Positions 24,390 through 35,558 of a DNA stretch of 64,000 bases are shown here, piece after piece. The first letter of the stretch is position 1; the number at the start of each line of letters is the position of its first letter. The position numbers and the translations under genes are program-made. Source of the DNA: Neopestalotiopsis rosae (Eukaryota; Ascomycota; Sordariomycetes; Amphisphaeriales; Sporocadaceae). The stretch spans positions 1,736,001-1,800,000 of the forward strand of contig JALGAS010000007.1 in assembly GCA_023078685.1 (NCBI GenBank). Direction: 5' to 3'. The notes under the pieces were generated by a model, which saw only the letters and a list, made by a program, of their open reading frames with translations, was not told the DNA's origin and searched no databases.

Positions 24390-26391
24390 ATGCCGCTCAC
24401 TACACCCTCAGTGTTCCCGCCCCAGTCGGATGAGTTCATGAAGTTCCCCAGCCGGCGAAGCGTTGTTCACAACACCAAGGGAATCGTCTCGTGTACGCAA
24501 CCTCTGGCGGCAAAATGTGGTATCGAGGTGCTCAAGGCCGGTGGAAACTGCGCTGTAAGTTCATTACCCAGACATTTTATAATGTAATCAGTCTAATGAA
24601 GTGAATAGGATGCCGCTGTAGCTGTTGGTACGTGTGTTATTATAGATGACCACTGTTGCAATTATCTGCTGACTCGTGTCCAGCTGCCGGACTCAACATC
24701 ACTGAACCGGGCTCGACCGGCATTGGTGGCGACATGTTTTGCCTCTTTTACGATGCCAAGACCCAAAAGATCTCGGCCTTGAATGGATCGGGTCGTGCCG
24801 GCAGCAAGTGCACACTCGAGACCATTCGCAGCTCGCTCAAGATCCCGGACGGCGAGGACGGCAAGATTCCCATGACCAGCGTGCACTCGGTCACTGTGCC
24901 AGGAGCGGCGGCCGGATGGTGCGATGCCGTGGAACGCTTTGGAAGTGGAAAGGTGTCGATGGAACAGATTCTTGCACCCGCCGTTGAGCTGGGCGAACAG
25001 GGTTTCCCCGTATCAGAATTGATCGGCCATTACGTATGTGTTATGTTTGTCCCGTGTCACCGCACGAGCACACACTTACAAGACTATAGTGGAATGCCGC
25101 AGAGCAGACCATTCGTGATGCGTCACCAAACTTTGGTGAAATGCTCAAGAATGACCCGTCTGCTCCTGATGGTGTACGCGCGCCCAAGGCAGGCGAGATT
25201 ATGAAGAACCCAACCTTGGCCAAGACATTCAGAACTCTGGCCACGGAAGGAAAGAAGGGATTCTACACTGGCCGCATTGCCGAGGAATTCGTCAAGGTCG
25301 TTCAAGACTTGGGTGGCCACCTTGAGCTCGACGACATGGCGCATCATCTCGAGATGGGCAGCGAGCCGGTTGATCCCATTTCGCTCAAGTTCAGGGGCCA
25401 AGGTGTGGCCGAGATACTCAAAAAGTCGATCCCTGGAGGCAACACTTCGGATCTAGATCTGGGCATTGAGCTTTGGGAACACCCGCCCAACGGTCAGGGA
25501 ATCGTAGCTCTTATGGCCCTCGGCATCATCCAAGAGCTGGAGCTCATGGGCAAGATCCCCACTTTCAAGCCGGAAGACTTCAACACGGCGCCATACTTGC
25601 ACGCTATCATTGAGGCCCTTCGCATCTCCTTTGCCGACGCAAGCTGGTGGGTGACTGACCCCAACGTGGAAAAAGTACCCACGGCGAGCATGATCTCAAA
25701 GGAATACCTGGCCGAACGCGCAAAGCTGTTCAGCCCGGAACAGGCTTGCCCCGTCGTGCACCACGGCAGCCCGGCACTGCAGAGCAGCGACACGGTCTAC
25801 TTTGCCGTGTCCGACGCCGAGGGCAACGCCATCTCCTTTATCAACTCCAACTACGGCGGCTTCGGAACCTGCATCATCCCCAAGGGGTGCGGCTTCACGC
25901 TGCAGAACCGGGGCGCCAACTTTAGCCTGCAGGCCGACCACCCCAACGTGCTGGCGCCGAGGAAGCGGCCCTACCACACCATTATCCCCGCGGCCGTGAC
26001 CAACCTGCACGATGGCTCCTTGCACAGCGTCTACGGTGTCATGGGCGGATTCATGCAACCCCAGGGCCACGTCCAGGTCCTGCTCGGTCAGCTCGTGGGC
26101 GGGCTGAATCCCCAGCAGGCCCTGGACGCACCGCGCATCTGTATCGGAGCTGGCATGCCCGAACACGGCAAAGTGTTTGATCCGACAGTAAGCGTAGAAG
26201 AAGGCATGCCCGAGGACACGATCGAAGGTTTGAAGAAGCTTGGACACACGGTCAAGGTTGTAAGCGGCCAAGGCAGAGGCCTGTTTGGTCGAGGCCAGAT
26301 TATTCGATGGAGTCTTGATGCCGTCGAGAATGAGGGCGTCTGGTCGGCCGGAAGTGACCCAAGAGGAGATGGTGCCGCCTATCCGCAATAG
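24390..26391 (+). CDS. gamma-glutamyltranspeptidase / glutathione hydrolase
   Basis: Four exons, 24390-24554, 24609-24627 (only 19 bases), 24684-25033 and 25090-26391, join in phase to 611 residues. This Ntn-hydrolase proenzyme self-cleaves before a Thr, here Thr413 in SSDTVYFAVSDAEGNAISF. Other family marks are GNCADAAVAVAAGLNITEPGSTGIGGD and NYGGFGTCI. It resembles the YwrD-like branch, which lacks a membrane anchor: there is no N-terminal helix or signal peptide, so a cytosolic location is likely. The reaction is removal or transfer of the gamma-glutamyl group from glutathione or its conjugates. A GGT (UstH) is also part of the ustiloxin pathway, but this gene lies 10 kb from the UstYa-type gene and may simply serve glutathione turnover. 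Confidence 0.95.
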
Positions 26392-26615
26392 TCGATATAC
26401 ATATTGTACAAGTTGAGCACCAGTTTTACTTGTAGAACTCTTCCCGAATTATCCACAAGGGTATTTTGTAAGAATGAAGCAAAAAAGCTTGTAGTCAAAT
26501 CCAAATGCGCATAAAAAATACCTGACTTTATCATGACGCCAGTCGTGCTTCTAATCGTAATGTACACAGCTGCAGCCCAATTACATAGTACAACTCCTGG
26601 GGTGACGTGATCTCT

Positions 26616-27235
26616 CTATTCCTTGGACTCACCCTCGGCGCTCTCAGCGGCAGCGAGGACATTCTTCTCCTCCAGCATCTTGGCCAGAGAGCCATCTTGG
26701 TGCATCGAAACGAGGATATCGCAACCGCCGACAAACTCCTTCTCAATGTAAAGCTGGGGGATCGTGGGCCAGTCGGAGAACTCCTTGATGCCTGCAGTCT
26801 CATTGTTAGCTTTTATTCCATTCTTCTTGTCCTTTTTCCGTGTTGGTGTATGATTCCGTACCCGATCGCAGCTCTGCATCCTCTAGCACGTTGAATGCGG
26901 CAAACTTTTCCGGGTCTACACCCTGCAGACCGAGGATCTGGATGCTGGCTCTGGAGAAGCCGCACTGAGGCAGCTCAGGTGTGCCCTTCATGAATAGGAC
27001 GACTGGGGCGGATCCGACAGCCTTTTCGATAGCCTCCTTGGTCTGGGCCGAGAGCCATCGGTTCTGGAAGGTTGCGAGGAAGGGCGCGGGTCTGGCGATG
27101 GTCTGACGGGCGACTGGCCGAGCTGCCTGGCGAAAGCCCTGTAGGTTTGGTTGATCAGTACTGCGCCAAAGAAGCCGATGAGGGTATTCCGGTTAACATT
27201 GAACCTACAGAAGAGATGAGCGATCGCGACCACAT
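26616..27235 (-). CDS. GRX5: mitochondrial monothiol glutaredoxin Grx5
   Basis: Three exons, 27235-27209, 27138-26862 and 26791-26616, join in phase to 159 residues. The first exon, only nine codons (MWSRSLISS), starts an Arg-rich mitochondrial targeting peptide that runs to about NRWLS. The glutaredoxin domain has the monothiol active site CGFS (Cys68) after [12 protein letters not shown], the glutathione-binding WPTIPQLYI and GGCDIL, and an acidic C-terminus. Grx5 transfers [2Fe-2S] clusters in the mitochondrial iron-sulphur assembly pathway. Length and order match the family. It runs tail-to-tail with the GGT gene. Confidence 0.95.
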
Positions 27236-27906
27236 CTTGACGTGCCTTGTGTGAAGCTGTTGGAAGATTCGGTGTAGAATGCGACCGAGCGGCGGGTTCA
27301 AGATGATGATAGGTACAGCAGGTCCTAGGTAGTACTAAATGTTGCTGAGAAATTCACAATGATGCAAGTCTTGTGGCACGCCTAAAGAGCGCTAATCGCA
27401 CCAAAGGAAGCTCGCGCCACAACCACAACGTAACTGCCAGGCGGACGATAGCCGATTAACGGGGCCCGTTAGCAGGGGGACTGCTCCATCATGACCGCTG
27501 TTATCCCGAATTGTCTAGTACAAATTAGTGAACTCACTCGACACTTACTGACGCTCACGATGGGAAAGTGAAATGCGTCTGTGAATTGTCAAGCTTGTTC
27601 CTACAATAGCCATTACTAACTCGGGTAATCAAGGTTATCCAAGGCTCATTGTTGCAATTGGCAGCACCACAATTGTGCACTGCATCCATCTATCACGAGC
27701 TTCGCCCGATGAGTAAAGTCAATTCTACGCCATCCGATTGGGATATTATGAACTTCCGCCCCGCCCAAGCTCGGTCGGTGCTTTCGGAGCCACCCACTCT
27801 TATGATATCGTAAGTTTGTAACATTCAGATCAGAACAATCTTGTATAGCTTCGTTCTCAAAACAAGTACATCTCTATACATCCTATACTCAAACGATACA
27901 GTCAAC
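27236..27906. other. divergent intergenic region between GRX5 and PPC decarboxylase genes
   Basis: Both genes start outward from here, so it should hold two promoters. No coding frame is supported. Confidence 0.5.
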
Positions 27907-28737
27907 ATGTTGCAGGCTGTCTCATCTGTCCATGATGTTCAACATGTCCGCTCAACACAAAGTGACATAGCAAATCTCACGGCTTCCTTCCATGACTCAA
28001 AGATACATCTACTCTTGGCAGCTTCCGGCTCCGTGGCCACCATCAAGCTCCCCCTGATCATCAGGGCCCTCTCCCACCACCCCAACCTCAGCATCCGCGT
28101 GCTGTTGACCCCGTCGGCCCGCCGGTTCCTGGCCGGCCAGTCTGCGGAGCAGCCCACGGTATCCAGCCTCTACGACCACTCGTGCGTCGACGCCGTCTAC
28201 TTTGACGAGGACGAGTGGAAGGAGCCCTGGAAGCGCGGAAACAGCATCCTGCACATTGAGCTCCGCCGCTGGGCCGACATGCTCGTCATCGCGCCCCTGA
28301 GCGCAAACACCATGGCCAAGATCGTCTGGGGCATGGCCGACGGCATCATCACCAGCGTGGTGAGGGCCTGGGACGCCCGCGGGGAGCTGGACTCGGACGT
28401 GGGTCGGGATCCCGTCGGAACTGCCGCCGCCAATGGAGCGGCAAGGACGCAATCGTCGTCGGGGCAGCAAAACGGTGGTGGGCGACATGGACAGGTCAAG
28501 CGCATCGTTGTGGCCCCCGCCATGAACACCGCCATGTGGCGCCACCCGGTCACGGAATCCCAGATCAAGGTCCTGAGCGAGGACTGGGGAGTCGGGAAAG
28601 AAGGCAAGGGCTCCGGCTGGTTTGAAGTATTGCCGCCGCAGCAGAAGACGCTGGCTTGTGGCGATATCGGCGACGGTGCCATGATGGAATGGTCCGAGAT
28701 TGTCAAGGTGATTGAGGAAAGGCTTGGATTGAAGTAG
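27907..28737 (+). CDS. phosphopantothenoylcysteine decarboxylase (HFCD flavoprotein)
   Basis: Single exon, 276 residues. It catalyses the FMN-dependent decarboxylation of phosphopantothenoylcysteine in coenzyme A synthesis; the fungal family also contains Hal3/Cab3/Vhs3. All catalytic marks are present: His116 in LHIELRRWADMLVIAPLSAN, the substrate clamp PAMNTAMW with Asn207, and Cys251 in LACGDIGDGAMME. The N-terminal LLLAASGSVATIKLP is the FMN-binding start. A low-complexity insert rich in Gly, Gln and Ser (about residues 158-198) between the two halves is not part of the core. The same fold includes the EpiD-type cysteine decarboxylases of bacterial lantibiotics, but the motifs here are those of CoA enzymes. 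Confidence 0.95.
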   Translation: MLQAVSSVHDVQHVRSTQSDIANLTASFHDSKIHLLLAASGSVATIKLPLIIRALSHHPNLSIRVLLTPSARRFLAGQSAEQPTVSSLYDHSCVDAVYFDEDEWKEPWKRGNSILHIELRRWADMLVIAPLSANTMAKIVWGMADGIITSVVRAWDARGELDSDVGRDPVGTAAANGAARTQSSSGQQNGGGRHGQVKRIVVAPAMNTAMWRHPVTESQIKVLSEDWGVGKEGKGSGWFEVLPPQQKTLACGDIGDGAMMEWSEIVKVIEERLGLK

Positions 28738-29570
28738 GCATAGCGGCGTCTGAAGGTGTTTGATGATGCTTTCGCCATTATTCTCATTTGTCCAAAAGTG
28801 GCTTGCGATCTCACTTCTAGTCTTTGGTCTGCGTTCAGGTCGACAGGCTCGGCCATGTCGAGGTTTCTACCAAAGATACAAAGGAGCAAAAGTTAGTGTC
28901 CTTTTCTTGGGGCAGCACTCACTCCCTTCTGCAAGGCATTCAACGGCTTCGACCACCAATCGTCAGGAGCGTCGAAACGAAGGTTTGGATGGCGCGTCTA
29001 CAGCACGTGCATCATTCTGGCGTGCGTTGCCATTAAGTGGTATATGCCGAGTCCATGGTGTCGCCAGCTTCACCACGGCGGTGCTTCGAGAAAGTGTGAA
29101 TTTTGGTGGCTTTCTAGAGGGCTATTGGGTCAACACAGGAATGCAGCAGCAGACAAGTACGCCAGCCCAAGAGCGCATCTTGTAGGCACCGCATCGAAGT
29201 CAAGTGCCTCGCTACAACAACGCTGTATACAGCACAATTTAGTTCAACACAGTTGGATAATGGTGGATTGAGCATGCACGTGTAGCGAGGCTCGATGGTC
29301 ATCTTGTGATATCGTTGTTCATTCGTAAATGGAGCTTGATTATCTCAAAAAAAATATATATATTAGGGCTATAGATGCGCATAAAATGCTTAACGTATAA
29401 AATGAGTGTATGACTGATCCCAATTACTTGACTATCGCATCGTGTATCCTATATCGCCCGTACGTCATATCGTCATGATATAACCTCCACAATTTCATGT
29501 CCCCGAGTTTGCAAGGCTGCTGTACACCAGAGAGCCACCGCAATCGTAAATCTCGACTGCCGGCACCCTA
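28738..29570. other. intergenic, no supported gene
   Basis: It lies between convergent genes and should hold two 3' ends. An A/T-rich run (ATATATATATT) is at about 29350-29366. Confidence 0.5.
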
Positions 29571-30330
29571 TCAAACATGGTGTCCACCGATGTGGTGGCC
29601 GCCAGTGTGGGTACCATTACTGACTGGTGCCTGCACAGGGTATGAACCATCCGGATTCACTTGTTGCTGCTCAGGGTAGGTGTTATAGGTGCTTGTAGAG
29701 TGGCGAGAGTGTCTGCCCTTGCCCGTTGCGGCAGTGTCATAGCCGGGGTCGCGGTTCCGACGGTCCTTGACTTCGTGGAACAATGCCGAAAGAGCGTACA
29801 GGATACTTCAGGTCAACTGTCAGTATATCTCATAATTGCAATAACGAATTGACGGAGAAAACTTACGTGCTGATGATGGCCAAGACAAATGTGCCCCATG
29901 GCAAATTGCAGCCGTGTCTCCTTCTAAATTCTCTCCTCACAGCATTCGCCAAGAACCCATCCGTATTACATTCACCCCCGTGCGCGCCGGCCGGTCCATG
30001 ACGACGCGTGAGTACGGCGACGGCAATGAAGGCGCCAATGAAGAGGATATCCATGAGAACAAACAGCCAACGCAGAATCTTTGGGCCTCCGTGCCGTAGC
30101 AAGCAAGCCATCACCATGGCCAAGATAGAGTATAACACGGCGGCTGCCAGAATTCCTTCGACGGCACCTTCGCCTCTGTTGTAGGCCCCCCGCGTCAAGT
30201 GGAGTAGCCTATTCAGTCTTCTAGAAAAGAGGCCCAGGGAAATAATGGCACTTAGAAACTGAAAGAGGCGAAGTAGTCTCTGGACCCATCTGTTGATACG
30301 GCCAGAGCGGTATTTCTCCAAGTACGTCAT
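29571..30330 (-). CDS. MARVEL-like four-helix membrane protein
   Basis: Two exons, 30330-29867 and 29805-29571, join in phase (GTAAGT..GAAG) to 232 residues. Four hydrophobic helices are seen: FQFLSAIISLGLFS, GILAAAVLYSILAMVMACLL, LFVLMDILFIGAFIAVAVL and GTFVLAIISTILYALSALF. The family hallmark of a basic N-terminus and a short Cys-bearing loop (GECNTDGFLANA...HGC) before helix 4 is present. The C-terminal tail is hydrophilic, with Tyr/Gln/Gly repeats and a final GGHHIGGHHV histidine-rich end. Function is unknown; related proteins sit in plasma membrane domains. Confidence 0.82.
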
Positions 30331-32045
30331 GCTGGCGGTCGTCGAATGTCGTGCGTCTCAAGATCGTGTCACTATGAGATGAACTGAGACTAGTGATAAC
30401 AATTGTGTCCCCAAAATTTTGCAAAAACACAGCGAGACGTATCTATATACCTGGAAGGCGCGCCTAGACATGTGAGCCGAGGTCGTTGAAGTTTATCCTT
30501 TTTTTTGGGTCAAATCTCAACATGTCAATAGAGGGACCGAGTCAGATGTCCATGCATTTAGGTCTTAACAATGACCTTTTCGTAGACAGCAGCATGTGTG
30601 CGAGGGAGGACCGCCATCATCGTGACGCGAAGACACAATGTAGCGCAGTGGAAAGCTAAGATCCTGGGAATGTCCGCTTGGAAAGAATTGGATCAGCGAT
30701 TTCCCCCTCGCCTTAATTATGGTTGTGCTTGGAGAGTTTTGGCGGACAGAGAGATGCTGTGCTATAGAATGGATTCCTAGTTGGTAAATAAACATTTCCT
30801 AAGGGAAATTGGTATCAAATTGTGTTTACAAGCGTTGGTGGAATCCTATTTGATGACGGTAGAAGCGCTTTTAGCAGAGCATAGAGTTTGACCGATTTGG
30901 CTGATGCAGCGAGGGGAATTGAATAGCCGTATACGCAGAGCCAATAGCAAAGCGCAGTGAGGTTGCGGAGGCTAGGGAGAGCATATTCAAGTAATCCATT
31001 GGGTGATAATTAGTGAACTCAATGTGACGTTTATGGCTTGCCCTGTTGTCGAGGCTCGAGCATTGCTGAAGCAGTGATGACGCTTGGCGAGGCGTCATTC
31101 TGCTGTAAGTCAGTTCAAGAGACGACAAACAATGGTCAAGCGATTTCAATCCTGGTGCTCTCATCTGAACGTAATATGCCTAAGAGGTCTTGCTCGCATA
31201 AGTCCTTTTCTGTTTTCTCTGAAAAGGAATAATGACGGAAATATCTTGTTTTTGATCACGAATCTGAAAACCACAAGGTCTCAGACTTCTGATTAGTCTA
31301 CTAGGCACGAAGTTCCACCACATACGGAACGGGCGTCAATTGCCGCCGCTCCCCCTTGCGCAGCCTCCGCTAGAGCTAATAAGTCAGTCACCTCCGACTA
31401 TGCGCAGCAGATGGTAAGCTCCTGCCATCTGAGGGTCCATTCGCTACAGTCGCACCTTATTGCAACTTTCTGGGATATCTGAAGCAACTCATATGTGATT
31501 CTCTGTCCAGATTATAGTGCAATATCTTGGTATATTGGCTGCTTGCTCGAATGCCATGCCTGTTGATGGCAATTCGCTCCAGCCAGCGTGCCAAGCTTTG
31601 GCGATGTGCTATCGCATAGTCCGTAGGTATCCATTGTAGCGGCCCGCTCCGGCCCCCAATTCACCCCAAGCATAGGAAGCAAGATCCTGCATTATTCCCA
31701 AGTTCATCAACTCCTTTTCAGAGGTGAAACCAGCTTTGAGATCCTGTATATTTCTACCATTGATTGCGATAACTCAATCCAGACTTTAAAACCTAGTTCC
31801 ATGGAAAGAATAGCAACGACAAATGCCCGTCGATAGTTCACTTCAACAAGCGGCTCAAGTGGACATTGCGGCTATGTCGACGCGACAAAAGTGACAGTTG
31901 CTGCCTGGGCCATCATCAAACAGAAAAGTTCCTACAATGAGTCCCATGGACATTCATTTAAAAGCGCTGCCGTGAGACTGCATCAATCTCATTGCATTGA
32001 TGGCGAATAACACATGGCCATAGCTTCAGGGTACCATAGGTCACA
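30331..32045. other. intergenic, no supported gene
   Basis: 1.7 kb with only short overlapping frames; no domain or repeat was recognised. Confidence 0.45.
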
Positions 32046-33140
32046 ATGGCGGGATCAACTGTAGCCTGGGACGACACTGAGCTAGCCGACTTTCACACAG
32101 CTCTCGCCAAGTCCAGACGCATCGTTGCCGTCCTCGGAGCCGGTCTCTCCGTCGCATCCGGTTTGCCTACTTATCGCGGCGCCGGCTCGTCAGGTTTATG
32201 GCGTAACCACGATGCGACACAGATTGCGACGCCGGCCGCATTCCGTCACGATCCCGGGCTCGTCTGGCAGTACACGAGCCATATGCGGCGACTGGCCCTC
32301 GCCGCTGCCCCGAACCCAGCACACTACGCACTCGCGGAACTGGCGCGCCGCGTTCCCGGCTTCATTACCTTGTCACAGAATATAGACAACCTGTCACCAA
32401 GGGCAGGACACCCCTCGGGTCAGCTCAAGCTTCTCCACGGCAATCTATTTGATCTGCGCTGCGCAGACGACAGTTGCGGGTATATCGAGAGGGGAAACTT
32501 TAAAGACCCAATCACGCCCGCATTGGCACCACTGCCGGACCAGAAGACTTCTGCGGCAATAGGTGATGATGAACACGACTCCAAGAGACCCAAAGCTACT
32601 GCTTGGCTGTTGGAGGGCATCGCCCGGAAGAATAGGCAGATTCTTGGCTCCGGGTACCAAGAGAGCGCAAACCTGAGGGCAGACCAAGCCGCGCTCAAAA
32701 AGTCGGGAGATGAGAATGATGATGGCGGCAAGGGGAGCGTCGAGGCGCGCATGGCTGTAGTGCCAGAGCCGTCGAACCTGTCGCCCGCTGATCTGCCGCA
32801 GTGTCCTCAGTGCGCAAACAACTTGCTGCGGCCGAATATTGTGTGGTTTGGAGAGGCCCTGCCGGCTGATCTCATGGCTGAAGTCGATGCCATGTTCAGT
32901 GACGACGCGGAATCCATTGACCTCTGCTTGGTCATTGGAACTTCAGGTAGCGTCTGGCCGGCTGCTGGGTTTGCAAGTCTTGCGCGAAAGAAGGGTGCTC
33001 GGATTGCGACTGTCAATATTGATGTGTCCGATGTCAAGAATGGCAGGCCGGGTATCGATTGGGTGTTTGCGGGTGATGCAGCGGCCATTGTGCCGAGATT
33101 GCTCGAACCCTTGATCAAAATGTCGAGCAACGATGTATAG
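32046..33140 (+). CDS. sirtuin, SIRT5-class NAD+-dependent protein deacylase
   Basis: Single exon, 364 residues. The Sir2 core is complete: NAD-binding GAGLSVASGLPTYRG (31-45), SQNIDNL (110-116), catalytic His131 in LLHGNLFDL, zinc cysteines Cys139/Cys144 with QCPQC further on, IVWFGEALP and VIGTSGSVWPA. Sirtuins of this class remove acyl groups from lysine using NAD+. A charged, low-complexity insert of about 100 residues separates the two zinc-cysteine pairs. The segment aligned with the SIRT5 acyl-lysine pocket reads VWQYTSHMRR instead of VWEFYHYRR, so the Tyr that favours succinyl/malonyl groups appears absent. There is no clear mitochondrial presequence. Confidence 0.93.
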   Translation: MAGSTVAWDDTELADFHTALAKSRRIVAVLGAGLSVASGLPTYRGAGSSGLWRNHDATQIATPAAFRHDPGLVWQYTSHMRRLALAAAPNPAHYALAELARRVPGFITLSQNIDNLSPRAGHPSGQLKLLHGNLFDLRCADDSCGYIERGNFKDPITPALAPLPDQKTSAAIGDDEHDSKRPKATAWLLEGIARKNRQILGSGYQESANLRADQAALKKSGDENDDGGKGSVEARMAVVPEPSNLSPADLPQCPQCANNLLRPNIVWFGEALPADLMAEVDAMFSDDAESIDLCLVIGTSGSVWPAAGFASLARKKGARIATVNIDVSDVKNGRPGIDWVFAGDAAAIVPRLLEPLIKMSSNDV

Positions 33141-33602
33141 TAGTACGTAGATCTTATCTACTGTGAGTCATTGCCGTATTGTATTCATTTATCCAAGCTA
33201 CAATTTCGTTGGATTGAAAATGAATAAATTACTGGACATGACCTCGAAACGTTGCAATGTCTTGACTCTTGTTTGGTTACAAACCAGAAATGCGGAGAAA
33301 GGGCCGGTGAAGTATATTCAAGCCAGTCAACGTTAAGGTGACGGATAATTCAGCGATTGCTCATTTATCCGTGTCCCAGAGAAAAGTCACGGTTGATTTG
33401 ACCCAAAGTGCGCGCAGTGTATAAAGGCGCCAAGGCTCGCATTCGCCAATGACGTGTTTCTTTGAGTCATGAAAAACAATGCTTCGTTCAAACACCTCTT
33501 CACAGAGTTGCAAAGCACATGATCTTACACACAATTTGGATTCATCTTTTCTTGAATAATGTTTCTAGCTTGTACTTCATAAGTGACTGGGAAGTGTTGC
33601 TC
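33141..33602. other. intergenic, no supported gene
   Basis: A TATAAA element is at 33420-33425 with no clear gene downstream on the plus strand before the tyrosinase. Otherwise nothing was seen. Confidence 0.4.
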
Positions 33603-33998
33603 TTACAGCGCAGTCACCTCTACGAACAAAGCAGGGGCAGCTGCATCTCCGTGTCGGCTGGACGAACAACGAGGAATTCGATTCGAAGTCTCTGTGAAAA
33701 TTTGACTGCATGGGTATAATAAAAAACCATCCTCGACATACATCCCGAGAAACGTAACCGAAGGATCATTTTGAGGGAATTGCGCAATTATTCCTTGCTG
33801 AGTCGTGCATTCAGAAGTGCACAATGTAATGGTGTCCCCTATACTTGCACCACTGCCGTTGCTCGAGCCACTTGGTAGAATAGAGTATATTTGCAATGCA
33901 AGTCCGCCATTCGTACGCCAAGAAAAGCTGTATATTGCAAAATCTGGGGTGCATCTGGCAGAGAATAACCCGTATAAAGGGTTTTGTTCTTGACTCAT
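33603..33998 (-). CDS. hypothetical 131-residue frame, possibly a gene fragment
   Basis: An uninterrupted frame starts only 45 bases from the tyrosinase ATG on the other strand. It reads like real protein (Gly/Ser-rich GSSNGSGASIG, evenly spread hydrophobics, six Cys) but has no signal peptide and no family I recognise. With so little space for a promoter it may be a remnant or a chance frame. Confidence 0.25.
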   Translation of the reverse strand: MSQEQNPLYGLFSARCTPDFAIYSFSWRTNGGLALQIYSILPSGSSNGSGASIGDTITLCTSECTTQQGIIAQFPQNDPSVTFLGMYVEDGFLLYPCSQIFTETSNRIPRCSSSRHGDAAAPALFVEVTAL

Positions 33999-34043
33999 TC
34001 CACTAGGGCGTACTTATGTTTCAGGAACGAAAAGTCTGCCGCA

Positions 34044-35558
34044 ATGTCTTTCTGGAATATCACAATGCGAAGCCTGTTCCTGGTGTTTGTGGCAATATGG
34101 TGTGTCTCAGCGGCGATCCCAGAGTACACCCAGGAGCAGATCAACTCGGGCGATGCTCTGAAGGACTTGAGCAAATTAGCGTATGACACCGCCATGGCTC
34201 GCCTGGAGAGCAATGGAACATCCGGGTGCAACAAGGACAACGTCAAGGTCTACAAGGAATGGCGAGTGGCTCAAGACTTCTGAGATACTGAGCATCTGCT
34301 GACGGCTGTTTATGTTAGGCGGAACATCCCTGGCGACGAGCGCATCGCTTATACCAAGGCCGTGCAATGCCTCGTAGACAAACCGGGGCTGATGTCTATC
34401 TTTGAGGGATCTAAGTGAGCAAATATCCAGATGCTCATGGATTAAACATGACAATTGACTTTATAGAACTGCATTCGACGACTTCACCGTGCTTCATATT
34501 CTGTTGACGCCATATGTGCACGTCTCGGTAAGCAAGAAACAAGACAACAATCTGACCTCCAGGCTGTGCTAATACACGATGACAAGGCATCATTCCTTCT
34601 CTTCCATCGCTACTTCTTGTTCACGTATGCTGAAAAGCTTGCCGAGTGTGGATACACCGGTAAGTATCTCTATTCACGTACTCGAGTAAACTACTGACCA
34701 CACCAACAGGTTCCATACCTTATTGGGAATGGGGCCTTGATTGCGACGACGTCGATGCTTCACCTCTATTCGACGGATCACCCACATCTATGGGCAGCAA
34801 CGGCGAAAAGATCGCGAATCGTACCATTCCTGGGATGCCGCCCGGCCTCGACCTCTCTGGCATGCTCTTTGGTACTGGCGGCGGCTGCGTCCACAGCGGA
34901 CCGTTCAAGAATTTTACTGTCAACTTGGGCCTCATATCAGACCCGGATCCAACACGTTACGCTCCCCGTTGTCTGAAGAGAGACTTGAATCCGTTCATTT
35001 GCAAGAACTTTGCCTCGCTGCGCAACACGACCACCGTCATCTTGGACAGTCCAAACATTGAGCTATTCCAGGCTATTATGCAGGGAGACACGCGTTACGC
35101 GCAGGCACGGAACGTCTTCTTTGGCGTGCATGGGGGCGGCCATTTCACAATCAGTCAGTTGCCCCATGAGTATTCCAATCCTCAGACTAACAGTATCCTA
35201 CCTATAGGTGGCGATCCGGGAAGTGACTTTTACTTCAGCCCTGGAGAGCCTGCCTTTTACCACCATCATCAACAACTAGATCGACTTTACTTTATCTGGC
35301 AGAACTTGGACTGGGAGAACCGACAAGTAAGTAGTAACGCTCCTATGCTGATCCGGCAGATGTGTTCCGCTCGGACATGCGCCTAACTGTATCGTGTGTG
35401 GCCAGAACGTCGGCGGAACGCGCTCTTGGGCCGGTATTCCTTTGGCGCAAAACGCCACGCTCGACGATACGCTTCCATTCCCGCCACTGAACAAGAAGAG
35501 GGCCTTGGGTGAGCTGATTTCGACAACTGCCGGACCTTTTTGTTATGTATATGAATGA
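34044..35558 (+). CDS. secreted tyrosinase, UstQ-like
   Basis: Seven exons: 34044-34261, 34319-34414, 34467-34527, 34587-34659, 34710-35153, 35208-35326 and 35406-35558, giving 387 residues. A signal peptide (MRSLFLVFVAIWCVSA) follows seven further residues. The copper A site is LHILLTPYVHVSASFLLFHRYF; copper B is VHGGGHFTISGDPG plus FYHHHQQLDRLYFIWQ. IPYWEWGLD and a signature-like GGTRSW near the C-terminus agree with the family. It oxidises phenols or Tyr side chains; UstQ does so on ustiloxin peptides. Intron 1 only keeps the reading frame if it uses a GC donor (TG|GCGAGT), which is uncommon. All other introns are GT-AG. Confidence 0.9.

Noticed and set aside
27907..28737. Flavoprotein as an EpiD-like RiPP cysteine decarboxylase
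   Set aside because: Its catalytic motifs (LHIELRRW, PAMNTAMW, ACGDIGDG) are those of the CoA-pathway enzyme, and it sits beside housekeeping genes.
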